64,000 nt of DNA from Runella aurantiaca (lineage in GTDB: Bacteria; Bacteroidota; Bacteroidia; Cytophagales; Spirosomataceae): the NCBI RefSeq assembly GCF_003339505.1, contig NZ_QPIW01000003.1, positions 332,220-396,219 of the forward strand, given 5' to 3'. A program made the translations under genes and the position numbers. The notes below the pieces were generated by a model that was given only the letters and a program-made list of their open reading frames with translations, did not search any database and was not told the DNA's origin. This document shows positions 35,318 through 44,022 of this stretch, in pieces (positions within the stretch are counted from its first letter, which is position 1; each line of letters starts with the position of its first letter).

Positions 35318-35867
35318 GTTGAGTTACGGTTTTGCCCGTTGCGATTTCAGTTCCTTTTAACTCAATATAAAGAACATTGGGCGACCAAAACGAGCCGCCG
35401 TCGATGCGGATGAATACCCGGCTCAATACGCACTCTTTTTTATTGATTGCGGTATATACCTGATATTGATTTTGGGCGTCTTTCTTCAACAAAAGCGGTA
35501 GCTTAGAATAGGCCACCGAGCGCAGTTCGTAGCGGTCGTTTCCCGTCGACTTTACGTTGATTCCGTAGGCAAATTTTCGTTGAATGTAGTTCAGGTCTTT
35601 ACGAATTCCTCCCTCTGGATACCGAATCCAAAACGCATGAACGGGGTCCTCTGTTTCTAATTTGCCGTTTTTATCCACATTGATTTCGTAACAAATCGTG
35701 TTGGTATTAGGGTCGCGTTGGATATAAAACAGAAGCCCTTTGATTCCGTTGGGTACGGGAAAGCTCTCCGGGTCGGGGAGGGGTGCTTTATCGGTGCTAC
35801 TGTTGGGTGTCGAAAACGATAAAAGTAGCGGGGCAACAAGCAACCACAGAATAATTGAAAGTTTCAT
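35301..35867 (-). CDS. Exported DUF4833 protein
   Basis: A 188-residue protein with a signal peptide (MKLSIILWLLVAPLLLSFS). The mature part matches the DUF4833 pattern: GLLFYIQRDPNTNTICYEIN, then AFWIRYPEGG, FAYGINVKS, and a final beta-strand segment VLYIELKGTEIATGKTV. The family has no known function and occurs in Bacteroidota and Planctomycetes. It lies immediately downstream of the PfkB gene, with 26 bases between them, and may end the lipid operon. It converges on the LamG gene, and their ends are joined by a hairpin. Confidence 0.8.
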   Translation of the reverse strand: MKLSIILWLLVAPLLLSFSTPNSSTDKAPLPDPESFPVPNGIKGLLFYIQRDPNTNTICYEINVDKNGKLETEDPVHAFWIRYPEGGIRKDLNYIQRKFAYGINVKSTGNDRYELRSVAYSKLPLLLKKDAQNQYQVYTAINKKECVLSRVFIRIDGGSFWSPNVLYIELKGTEIATGKTVTQRIKPV

Positions 35868-35893
35868 GACTATAGTTTACTGCAAAAACAACT

Positions 35894-36829
35894 TTAAACG
35901 ACCGAAGACCATGCTTCTGCCCATGAAAAAACCTTTTCGTACCCTTCATGAGTTCCGTAATTCAGTACTTTTTCAACTTTGTTGAAATCGCCCGAGAAAG
36001 GGCCAGAAGCTTCGATGTTGATGGTGGCCATGGCTGCACCAAACTCACCGGCTTCTTCCACGTCGGCGCCGGCTATTTTTTTTGATAAATAGCCCGCCAT
36101 GTACGTATCGCCGCAACCCGTGGCGTCCACTACTTTTGTGGGCGTAAAGGCGGGGATTTTATGAAAGCGATTATCGGTATAAATCACCGAGCCGTGGCTG
36201 CCAAGGGTAATGATTACTTCTTTAACGCCCATATCGGCCAAGTATTTGGCACCTTCCTGCACCTTACTTTTGCCCGTCAATACCTCCATTTCAAACTCAT
36301 TGGCTTTCAAAATGCTTACGTGCGGCAGCGCCTCTTTTTTGTCGGCCCAGTCTTTATAAAGCACCTTTTTGTCTTTAACGTACCGCAAATATCCCTGAAT
36401 ATCCAATGAAACCATGCCTTTGGTGGCGAGTAGTTTCAACAGTTCCAGGGAGATGTCGTCTGAAAGTAAAGGCCCTAAATGGTAGATTTTAGCGGTAATG
36501 TCGGGCATGACCGGAACATCAAACGGGGAGGCTTTTTGCAATACGTTTTGTTCGCGGTGGTTTTGATTTTCGGGGTAAATGTTCTCAAAATACACCGAGT
36601 ACTCGCTGGGTAAAGCATATACTTCAATGCCTGATTTGCGCAGGTCGGCAACCACTCCCAACTCACTCGTTGCCAAAGCCGTGACCAAAGCATAGTCTAA
36701 TTGTGCCTTTTGGATGGCTTTGGAAAAATAAAAAGAAGTGCCTCCCGGCATATATTTGACCGAGTGGGGTGTCACGACTTTATCGAGCGTGATGTGCCCG
36801 ATGGTGCATATATCGTACATACTCTTCAA
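35894..36829 (-). CDS. PfkB-family carbohydrate kinase
   Basis: A 311-residue ribokinase-fold enzyme. The N-terminal GHITLDKV and PGGTSFYFSKA match the substrate-binding PfkB segments. The C-terminal signature DATGCGDTYMAGYL places the catalytic base at Asp241 in GCGD, where the usual GAGD has Cys for Ala. The ATP-binding asparagine/glutamate segment KANEFEMEVLTG is present. It would phosphorylate a sugar or a polyol such as inositol. It is at the 3' end of the lipid cluster, and I infer that it supplies the phosphorylated headgroup precursor. Adenosine, ribose or fructose are alternatives, so the substrate is open. Confidence 0.75.
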   Translation of the reverse strand: MKSMYDICTIGHITLDKVVTPHSVKYMPGGTSFYFSKAIQKAQLDYALVTALATSELGVVADLRKSGIEVYALPSEYSVYFENIYPENQNHREQNVLQKASPFDVPVMPDITAKIYHLGPLLSDDISLELLKLLATKGMVSLDIQGYLRYVKDKKVLYKDWADKKEALPHVSILKANEFEMEVLTGKSKVQEGAKYLADMGVKEVIITLGSHGSVIYTDNRFHKIPAFTPTKVVDATGCGDTYMAGYLSKKIAGADVEEAGEFGAAMATINIEASGPFSGDFNKVEKVLNYGTHEGYEKVFSWAEAWSSVV

Positions 36830-36957
36830 TGATTTGGTGTCAGTATTTTTGTAAAAATGCGTCGAAGCTAAATCTTAAAAAGTAAGCAATCAGAATGATG
36901 AATTTACAATAAAATCATTTAACTGCCTAACTTTTAATTGTTTAACTTCATTGGTGC

Positions 36958-37668
36958 TTAACTTCTTAATTTCGTAACCTCCTCAGGTACTCGCGCAAAA
37001 TCATGGATTTCCACATCGGCGACGGAGTCAGTTTTGGTGGCGGTTTCTTCCCAACCTTGTACATTTAGCCAGATTGTTTTGCAGCCGATTTCGTGCGCTG
37101 GAACAATGTCTTTGCTGTACGAGTCGCCAATGACGACGCAGGCTTCGGCGGGCAATTGTAACGCATCCACTCCGAGTTGATAAATGGCTGGATTGGGCTT
37201 TCTTACGCCCACCACGGCCGATTCTACCACGGCGTTGAAATACGCAGCAATCCCAAAATCATTTAAAACGCTGTTGATATTTCCGTAAAAATTAGAAACC
37301 ATCACCAGCGGATACTGCTTTGAAAGTTGCGCCAAAACGGGGGCGGCCTGCCCCACGGTTGTTTTGGCAAAAAGATGACAGTCCGTTGCAATCAGCTCAA
37401 TGCTTTCAGAATTGACCTGAAAACCGTTGTCTTTTAAAAACTGAAACTGTTGCTCCACCTTGAGCCGTAAGGTATCTAAAAAAGTATGCTCAGGTTTCAC
37501 AATCGGATGAATCGCCAAGGCTCTCTCCCCAAATGAGTACGCTTTTGAAAATGTTTCTTGGTCAATTTGTACCCCATATTTTTGGTAACTGTTCCACAAT
37601 ACACCGCCCCAATGCAATCCGTTGGTGTCGATGGTGCCACCGTAGTCAAGCAAAACTCCTTTTATCAT
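36958..37668 (-). CDS. HAD-superfamily hydrolase-like protein, second Asp replaced
   Basis: A 236-residue HAD-fold protein. The first motif reads LLDYGGTID, with the nucleophile Asp8 but Gly10 in place of the usual acid/base aspartate of phosphatases (DxD). Motif II is VMVSNFYGN, the lysine is in VGVRKPNPAIYQLG, and the acidic pair is in VIGDSYSKDIV. The cap of the fold (residues 20-100) is helical, as in subfamily I. Loss of the second aspartate makes an ordinary phosphatase reaction doubtful. It may instead act on another bond, or be weakly active. It sits between the flippase-like and PfkB genes, 129 bases from PfkB. Confidence 0.78.
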   Translation of the reverse strand: MIKGVLLDYGGTIDTNGLHWGGVLWNSYQKYGVQIDQETFSKAYSFGERALAIHPIVKPEHTFLDTLRLKVEQQFQFLKDNGFQVNSESIELIATDCHLFAKTTVGQAAPVLAQLSKQYPLVMVSNFYGNINSVLNDFGIAAYFNAVVESAVVGVRKPNPAIYQLGVDALQLPAEACVVIGDSYSKDIVPAHEIGCKTIWLNVQGWEETATKTDSVADVEIHDFARVPEEVTKLRS

Positions 37669-37716
37669 AAACGATTTACTTTAAATAATTGGGTGACAGA
37701 TTAACCAAAAAAATCA

Positions 37717-38751
37717 TCATTTATTTGAAATGGTTTCCAGCGCAGTTTCTTTGCCCACTGGTTGAACGTTTGTACGTTGGAGCAAAAGCAACCCAATGCC
37801 TATCCACACCAACTCTCTGATACGCACCACGATACCGATAAACAGGCCCGTTGCGGCTGGCATTCCGATGCTCTGCAATGCCAGCGCCAACCCCCCTTCC
37901 CGGGTGCCGAGCTGCATCGGGAAGAAAAAAATCAGGTTGGCAAACAACGAAGAGCCTGAGCTAACAATCAGCGATTCTGTTATCGACATATCCAATCCGA
38001 TGGCTTGAGCCGTAAAGTAAATCTCGGCGCAACCGACCACCCGGGCCGCAAATTCCAGCCCCAGCGAAGCGTAAAAACGTGGCTTTCGCTCCGCGTAGAG
38101 AATGCGGATTTGCTCGTCGATTTCATGCAATGCGTCAATTTTTTCGGCCATAAAGCCCTTTACCATTTTATTGACGAAGTACATTTTTTCCAACAATCGA
38201 AACGTACTGACCGTAAAGCCGCGTTGGTAGACGCGAATAAACCAAAAGCCCAACACCAAACCCACCACCAACATGAGGCCGCAACCCGCGAGCATCAGCG
38301 TACTCAATGGAACAAAAGCCACGATGAGCACAATCGACGCCAACCAAAACAACACGTGCGAAAACATGTGCATCAGGCTGTACAATAACACCGACGACGT
38401 GGCCTTGCGGATTCCGAGCGCGGGTTTGAGCAACATGATGCGGTACGGCTCGCCGCCCAGCGCCACAAACGGCGTAATGTAATTGATAACGTAACCCGTG
38501 ATCGTCAATCGAAGTACCGACCAAAAAGAAAGGTTGCTTGCGGGCAGTTGTGGCTCTTCTATGATGGCCTTAAACGCAAAAGCATTCAGAACATAAATCA
38601 CCAACCAGCTGCCAATGACGGGAATAAACCAAAAACCCATTTTTTGGATGTTGGCTTCGATGACGTCAAGCCCCATGCCATAAATCATATAGCCCAGGAA
38701 AATGACACCCAGCACCAAAAATAGGGCTTTGTATATCGTCGTACTCTTCAC
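37717..38751 (-). CDS. Flippase-like membrane protein (LPG_synthase_TM / UPF0104)
   Basis: A 344-residue protein with about eight hydrophobic helices of the LPG synthase TM family, but no catalytic domain. It contains ITPFVALGGEPYRIMLLKP and FFFPMQLGTREGGLALAL, which match conserved family strings. It begins 1 base after the CDP-alcohol phosphotransferase gene ends, so the two are translationally coupled. Such proteins are thought to translocate lipids between leaflets. The placement suggests it moves the product of the phosphotransferase, but this is inference. It is the second family member in this window, the other being at 5301. Confidence 0.8.
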   Translation of the reverse strand: MKSTTIYKALFLVLGVIFLGYMIYGMGLDVIEANIQKMGFWFIPVIGSWLVIYVLNAFAFKAIIEEPQLPASNLSFWSVLRLTITGYVINYITPFVALGGEPYRIMLLKPALGIRKATSSVLLYSLMHMFSHVLFWLASIVLIVAFVPLSTLMLAGCGLMLVVGLVLGFWFIRVYQRGFTVSTFRLLEKMYFVNKMVKGFMAEKIDALHEIDEQIRILYAERKPRFYASLGLEFAARVVGCAEIYFTAQAIGLDMSITESLIVSSGSSLFANLIFFFPMQLGTREGGLALALQSIGMPAATGLFIGIVVRIRELVWIGIGLLLLQRTNVQPVGKETALETISNK

Positions 38752-38752
38752 G

Positions 38753-39700
38753 TTAAGACACGATTTTTTGGTAAAAATGACGGCTCACTTTCTCCTGACT
38801 CACGCACATGTAAATGAGAATGGGGTTCAGAATAAAAATATCGAATAGAAAATAAATCCACGCTTGGTCGATAAACAACCACAAAAACAGAAACAAAACC
38901 CGCGTGTTGAACTGAATAATATTGGTATATTTCATCAGTGGCTTATTTTGTGCTCTAAACTCGGTAATAAGCCATTCGGGCAACCCTGAGCTATATTTTT
39001 CGCGTACTACACCCAAAAGTTTTTGCAGATTGGGCGAGAAGCTTTCCTGCATTTTGGTATAGTTTAAGTAAAATCTTGCAACCAGTTTCATGCCGAAGTT
39101 TTTACCCCACGTCAGCGTGTCGTATTCTTTCTGCAACTCGCGGCTGTTGTCCAGTTCGCTGCCAGAAGTGCCTTTGATAAAGAACAAATGCACGTTGCGG
39201 TAGTAATCGGCCATCGCTGATTGCACCACGTGCGAAGCGCCCGCTACCACGCCCGGTACCCAAATAAACGCGCTCCAACCTTCGTTTAGGCTGCGCAAAC
39301 AAATGGCAACGTGAATGGCAATAAACCAAAAATCCCCCGCCGCTCCGTCTAAGATGCGTCCTAGTCGGCTCTTGTTATTGGTCATGCGGGCCAGCTGCCC
39401 ATCGGCACTGTCGAGAGAGTTGGCAAAAACCAACAACAACATGCCGATGACGTTTATCCACAGTTCTTGGTAATAGAAAAGAATTCCCGCCGCTACGCCA
39501 AAAAAGATGCTGACAATGGTAACGGGATTGGGCGTAATGCCTACTTTGGCGCAAAAAAGGGCAATTTGATAGCCAATGGGCCGATAAAACCAAATATCAA
39601 TCTGCTCTTCGGTATCGCTTGATTTCAGTGAATTTTCAAAAGCACTGCTTTTGGGCGTTTCCTTTTTGTCGGTGGGTATTTTTTGGGTCAAATTTTCCAT
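38753..39700 (-). CDS. CDP-alcohol phosphotransferase
   Basis: A 315-residue integral membrane enzyme. The signature D-x2-D-G-x2-A-R-x8-G-x3-D starts at Asp97 (SLDSADGQLAR) and continues through G114 and D118. The fourth aspartate is at position 123 rather than 122, because the string is DGAAGD where D-x3-D is expected. The family transfers a phospho-alcohol, from CDP-linked donor or acceptor, to make phospholipids such as phosphatidylinositol phosphate or phosphatidylglycerol phosphate. A 35-residue polar N-terminus precedes the first helix. It overlaps the ATP-grasp gene by 1 base and is followed by the flippase-like gene after 1 base. I infer it attaches the headgroup, possibly to ceramide. 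Confidence 0.85.
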   Translation of the reverse strand: MENLTQKIPTDKKETPKSSAFENSLKSSDTEEQIDIWFYRPIGYQIALFCAKVGITPNPVTIVSIFFGVAAGILFYYQELWINVIGMLLLVFANSLDSADGQLARMTNNKSRLGRILDGAAGDFWFIAIHVAICLRSLNEGWSAFIWVPGVVAGASHVVQSAMADYYRNVHLFFIKGTSGSELDNSRELQKEYDTLTWGKNFGMKLVARFYLNYTKMQESFSPNLQKLLGVVREKYSSGLPEWLITEFRAQNKPLMKYTNIIQFNTRVLFLFLWLFIDQAWIYFLFDIFILNPILIYMCVSQEKVSRHFYQKIVS

Positions 39701-40569
39701 CAGGCAGCTATGGTAAATTGTTGAAAAATGGCTTGGGCAATCGACTCAGCGGCATCTTGACGGCACGGAGCAAAGCTCGGCCAGTCGTTGAGGTCAATGA
39801 TGTGAAACCGTCCGTCTTTTCCCACGATGGCATCTCCACCATACACGTGTACATCGAGTGCTTCGGCTGATGCATTGGCGGCTTTGCGGAGCGCATCCTC
39901 ATCAAAAGGATAGTACAGCGACTTGCCGTTGATGTTTTCATAATCGGCGTATTTGTGGTGGTTGTTGGCGTACGGATAAAACCAATAGAAAAAATCGGTG
40001 TTGCGTACGGCATAAAACTTCACCAAATCGCCCATCAAATGCTCAGAAATGACGGCGTCGGGAATATCCCGGAGTGCGTATTCACGCAATATCTCACGGG
40101 CTTCGTCGGCGCTTGCCGCAAAGGTCACGTCTTCTTTATGAATGGCGTGAAAATCACCGCGTTTAATCCAAAATCCTTTGCCGGGCAGTTGCTCAAAAAC
40201 ATCATTTCCAGCATAAGAAGTGGGCACAATAAAACTTTTGGGATATGGAATGTCGTTTTCGACCAGTCCTTTGGTCATATTTGTTCTAAAACATTTTTCG
40301 ATTCCAAAACCAGAATTGACAACGACTTTTCCCGCCAATTCCAAATCTTGCAATTTTTTCACTACTTCTTTCTGCCGCGCCATGGTAAAAATAAAGCGTT
40401 GCTCAATCGTCTCTTTTTGCAGAAACTCGTCTTCGCAACAGATGCTTACCGTGCATCCCATTCGTTGGAGTGCTTGGGCGGTTAATGAAAAAATGGCGTC
40501 ATCATTTCCGATATGATTGGGTGAAAACTTCTTGTTTCGGTGTACTCCTAGTAATTCAAATGTATTCAT
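39700..40569 (-). CDS. ATP-grasp enzyme, inositol-polyphosphate-kinase-like motif
   Basis: A 289-residue soluble enzyme with ATP-grasp features. A lysine in FWIKRGDFHAI (Lys136) and the adenine-side segment VISEHLMGDLVKFYAV (Glu176) would hold ATP. The magnesium site appears in GGDAIVGKDGRFHIIDLNDW, with Asp246, Asp259 and Asn261, followed by PSF. The ending D-x-N-x-x-P-S-F resembles that of inositol tetrakisphosphate 1-kinases and RimK-like ligases. It may phosphorylate an inositol or ligate an amino acid. Its N-terminus (MNTFELLGVHRNKKFSPN) has a preATP-grasp-like fold. The gene overlaps both neighbours by 1 base. Confidence 0.75.
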   Translation of the reverse strand: MNTFELLGVHRNKKFSPNHIGNDDAIFSLTAQALQRMGCTVSICCEDEFLQKETIEQRFIFTMARQKEVVKKLQDLELAGKVVVNSGFGIEKCFRTNMTKGLVENDIPYPKSFIVPTSYAGNDVFEQLPGKGFWIKRGDFHAIHKEDVTFAASADEAREILREYALRDIPDAVISEHLMGDLVKFYAVRNTDFFYWFYPYANNHHKYADYENINGKSLYYPFDEDALRKAANASAEALDVHVYGGDAIVGKDGRFHIIDLNDWPSFAPCRQDAAESIAQAIFQQFTIAA

Positions 40570-41303
40570 TATAAAACAACTTCATGATTTGGTGTCTGCT
40601 GCGCGTGGCTCAAAAAAAGCTCGGCAGTGGTAATGTCCCTCACGTGGTCAATGTCCACGATTTTTGAAAAGGGAAAAGCTTTGATAATTAACTTATTGTC
40701 AATCAATTGGCGTTGGAAATTGCGCATTCTGCTGGTGCCGCTTTCAATCGCCTGCGTAACGCAATCGAGGGCTTTGTTGCGCAAACAATAAATGCCACCC
40801 GATACAAATGGCGTGCTCAAAGTGTTGGTGTCGGTAAAAGCCGTGACCAAATGTTGTTCATCGGTTGCCACAAACAAAGGACTTTCGTCATCCACAAAGG
40901 TGGTGACGGCCATTAATCCGTCCAGCTCGCGGTTTTGTTCAAATGCCCGAATATATGACTCAAATTCATCTTCCGTAAATACCGTGTCGGTGGTGGTCAG
41001 ACACAACTCATCAATGGCGGGATTGGCCTTTAGCAATTCATAAAAGCTGTGCAATGAACTCGGCGTGGATTTTTTGATGACCCGAACCGGCACCTCATAA
41101 GTTGTTTCCGACAAGTGTTTTTCCAGTGCCTCCGAGGCTTCGTTAATGATAATTTGAATGCTTTCGGCCCGATTATTACTGAAAATACCAATCAAACGGT
41201 CAATCAACATTTCGCCGTGCAGCGCGACCATCGGCTTAGGAAGCGGAAACCCTTCCTGCGCCAATCGTGAACCTTCTCCTGCTGCGATGATTGCGTAATT
41301 CAT
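40569..41303 (-). CDS. NTP-transferase domain protein (cytidylyltransferase-like)
   Basis: A 244-residue nucleotidyltransferase. It opens MNYAIIAAGEGSRLAQEG, the glycine-rich NTP-binding motif of sugar-phosphate nucleotidyltransferases, followed by LPKPMVALHGEMLIDRLI, with the catalytic lysine in PKPM. A segment LTTTDTVFTEDEF marks the metal-binding aspartate. The C-terminal region VDIDHVRDITTAELFL closes the fold as in small inositol-phosphate or glucose-phosphate transferases. Next to a CDP-alcohol phosphotransferase, the best guess is that it makes a CDP-activated polyol. The nucleotide and acceptor cannot be determined from the sequence. It overlaps the ATP-grasp gene by 1 base. Confidence 0.78.
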   Translation of the reverse strand: MNYAIIAAGEGSRLAQEGFPLPKPMVALHGEMLIDRLIGIFSNNRAESIQIIINEASEALEKHLSETTYEVPVRVIKKSTPSSLHSFYELLKANPAIDELCLTTTDTVFTEDEFESYIRAFEQNRELDGLMAVTTFVDDESPLFVATDEQHLVTAFTDTNTLSTPFVSGGIYCLRNKALDCVTQAIESGTSRMRNFQRQLIDNKLIIKAFPFSKIVDIDHVRDITTAELFLSHAQQTPNHEVVL

Positions 41304-41348
41304 TCTTTGTGCTTCTTTAAATAATTGATAATTAGGTGGTTTAAAGTA

Positions 41349-43910
41349 TTAGAAATCAACCCTAAACCGCGCCCGAATGCCCCACTCGGATACACCCGGA
41401 TGATTGAGGTAATTGAAACGTTTTACCAAATCCAGACGCAATAATTTGAAAATATTGGCTATCCCGACGCTGCCTTCCACGTACGGCGTGCGTCCCAAAG
41501 AGTAACTGATGGATTTATCCTGCTCGTCAACTGGAAAACGAAAAACAGAGGTTTGTTTGTTCGGATTGTTTTCGTCGCGCAGGCCGCCTACGAGTGCTTT
41601 CAAGCTGACCACCTCGCGGAGTTTTAGTTTTTTGAGCAATGGTATTTTGTTGAAAATGAATCCGTTGAAATAATATTGCACGTCTACGCTGGCGTAATGG
41701 TCACTCACGAACTCAAGAAAATTCATGAGATTGTATGAGTTCAATTGGTAGGCGTAGGTTTGGTTGGCGCGGTGAATCATCAGCAACGGAAACGGAATGT
41801 TTTTGCCCGCAATGTAGCCGCCTTCCGTCGTGACGTCGGCGTAGCCGTACTGCGAGAAGTAAAAACGTTTTGCAATATTGGCCGTAATGTTGTGGTAGTT
41901 GTTTTGGCCCGACAAAAAGCCTTTCACGCCCACGTTGTAGCGAAGTGTGAAAATAGGGGAGCGGTTGATGAGCGGTGTGCGGTACAGTTTTCCTTGGTAA
42001 AACTGCTCGTTTGGCGCGTACCGCAGTTCCAGACTCAGCTCGGTATTTTTCAACTGAGGTACACTTTGTACGTTGCCTTCATTATCAACGGTTTCATAAC
42101 GCAGGATGCCGGCGGGGCTTTGATTCCACTGCGTAAAGCCCACCCGGTAAGAGAAATGGTTGGCTAACTCGCGGATGTACTCCAATTTAAAAATTTCATT
42201 GTACAGCCAGCGGTTATTATCGCCGCGTTTGAAGGACAATAAAAAGTTGTCTTCCTGCACAAACTGCAAGTCCTGTCCTGGAATTTTGGTATCGCGCTGA
42301 AAACTGGCTCGTATGTAATGAAACGGAAACTGGTACACCGATTTATTGTTGAGCGAATACGTGCCGCTTAAAAAATACTTCCATTTTTCATCCTTGAATC
42401 CGTAGGCTGCGTAGGTTTCAAAAAAGTAACGATTGCTGAGGTCGGTGGTGGTTCGGCCGCCAAAACGCAGACGGAATCCTTCCACGGGATTGAAGCTATA
42501 AAACGTATTGACGGGACCCACTTCTACAAGGCCGAAGGATTTATAACCCGCCAGAAGCAAGGTTGCAACATCCATTGTTCGGCGGAAAGACGGGATGGTT
42601 TGGAGCGTGTCTACGTTTCGGTAAATATTGCGCTCCAGCCGCTCCAACGGTAAGTGTCTCACATTGTTCCAGTAGGTTTCTCCTTTATTTACGGCCAAAA
42701 GTGCGGCCACATTTTCTTGCGCTGGGCCTTTATAAACGCTGTCGGGACGGACTTGATTGATGGTAAAGTTCTTGAAATTTACGACGCGTTGTCCATAAAG
42801 GCCGCCCGATTTATCGCCCAGTGCAAACTCCATTCCTAGCGTAGTTTTAGCAGGATGGTAGCGGCCGTCCGTACCTTTTTCAAACTCCAACTTTGCTTCC
42901 AAATCGCGCATGAAGTTGAGATTGATTTCCTTATTGACCGTCAGGTAAGCATTCTGAACGCTGTAGTTACCGTCGAGGGTCACAAATAGTTTCCCTTCAA
43001 AGAGCATATCGGTTTTATTGCGCGGCACAAATCCCAACTCAATCAGCCAAGGCGTTTGGGTTTTGACGGTATCGCGAATAAAAAATTTGTAGAACGTCGG
43101 GGCCGTGTTGGCAATGGGGCTTAGCAGCAGGTTGGTGGCGATAGAAATGTCGTTCTTGTAAATGTCTACATCCTCGTACAAACGTCGGAAGTAGGCGTTC
43201 AAACCATCATTGTCAATAAATTTAGAGTCAAATTCGGCCTTACGGTCGGCTTCTACCCATTGCTTTTTGGTATAGGGATTTTTGCGAAAATAGACTTTAG
43301 AGAGTTTCTCCTGCATGTAAGCGGGCAACAGATTTTTGCCGCCCATGCCCGTCGAATCTTGGTTGACAAACAAAAACTGGTAGTTCCGGAAAATGCGACG
43401 CTCCTTAAAACTGTCGGAAAGGTTGCTCAACGACAAGGCAATTTTCTCGTATTGTTCGTATTCCACGTAGTCATTGGCCGCCATCTGGTTTTGTTCTTTG
43501 TGCTCAATCACCTCCCGAATGAGCTGCACCGCTGGATTATCTTTGTTTCGATAGCGGCTCGTTTTTCCCCTGACGGTCACTTCCTTCAATTGCAAGGCAT
43601 CGACGGCCATTTTTATATTAATGGTCTGCGCAATCCCGGGCGTGACGTTTTTGTCGATGCTCAGGTACCCGATGTAGGTAAACCTAATGACTGATTTGTT
43701 GGCTGGTACGGTAAGGCTATAGCGGCCTTCGGCATCAGAAGTGCTACCGATGTTGGTTCCTACTACCTGTACATTTACATACGGCAGGGTTTCGCCCGAT
43801 TTAGTGTCGGTAATAACGCCTTTGACGGTGGTCGTTTGGGTAAACGCAACGCCTAACGTTAGACATAAAATCGACAGGAGGTTGGTTATATCTGTGGCTA
43901 ACTTTTTCAT
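41349..43910 (-). CDS. DUF5686 outer-membrane protein with carboxypeptidase-like N-terminal domain
   Basis: An 853-residue outer-membrane protein. I chose the ATG at 43910 (MKKLATD), which gives a clear signal peptide ending in AFTQ. The longer frame to 43943 lacks support. Residues 20-110 form a CarboxypepD_reg-like domain (TVKGVITDTKSGETLPYVNV). The rest matches the DUF5686 family, with NPAVQLIREVIEHKEQN and a long beta-barrel-like series of aromatic strands to the end (WGIRARFRVDF). There is no TonB box or plug, so it is not a classic TonB receptor. It sits between the ceramide genes and the headgroup genes, which suggests a role in envelope lipid handling. Confidence 0.82.
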   Translation of the reverse strand: MKKLATDITNLLSILCLTLGVAFTQTTTVKGVITDTKSGETLPYVNVQVVGTNIGSTSDAEGRYSLTVPANKSVIRFTYIGYLSIDKNVTPGIAQTINIKMAVDALQLKEVTVRGKTSRYRNKDNPAVQLIREVIEHKEQNQMAANDYVEYEQYEKIALSLSNLSDSFKERRIFRNYQFLFVNQDSTGMGGKNLLPAYMQEKLSKVYFRKNPYTKKQWVEADRKAEFDSKFIDNDGLNAYFRRLYEDVDIYKNDISIATNLLLSPIANTAPTFYKFFIRDTVKTQTPWLIELGFVPRNKTDMLFEGKLFVTLDGNYSVQNAYLTVNKEINLNFMRDLEAKLEFEKGTDGRYHPAKTTLGMEFALGDKSGGLYGQRVVNFKNFTINQVRPDSVYKGPAQENVAALLAVNKGETYWNNVRHLPLERLERNIYRNVDTLQTIPSFRRTMDVATLLLAGYKSFGLVEVGPVNTFYSFNPVEGFRLRFGGRTTTDLSNRYFFETYAAYGFKDEKWKYFLSGTYSLNNKSVYQFPFHYIRASFQRDTKIPGQDLQFVQEDNFLLSFKRGDNNRWLYNEIFKLEYIRELANHFSYRVGFTQWNQSPAGILRYETVDNEGNVQSVPQLKNTELSLELRYAPNEQFYQGKLYRTPLINRSPIFTLRYNVGVKGFLSGQNNYHNITANIAKRFYFSQYGYADVTTEGGYIAGKNIPFPLLMIHRANQTYAYQLNSYNLMNFLEFVSDHYASVDVQYYFNGFIFNKIPLLKKLKLREVVSLKALVGGLRDENNPNKQTSVFRFPVDEQDKSISYSLGRTPYVEGSVGIANIFKLLRLDLVKRFNYLNHPGVSEWGIRARFRVDF

Positions 43911-44022
43911 TTTAATGTGGGCTTTTGGCCCTTTGTTCATCACGACTGTACATTTGAATGGGTCTAATCAAGTTTCTTCTTTAGAAAAAAAACTTCGGTA
44001 AAGGCACTTTTTGTGGGTTGCT

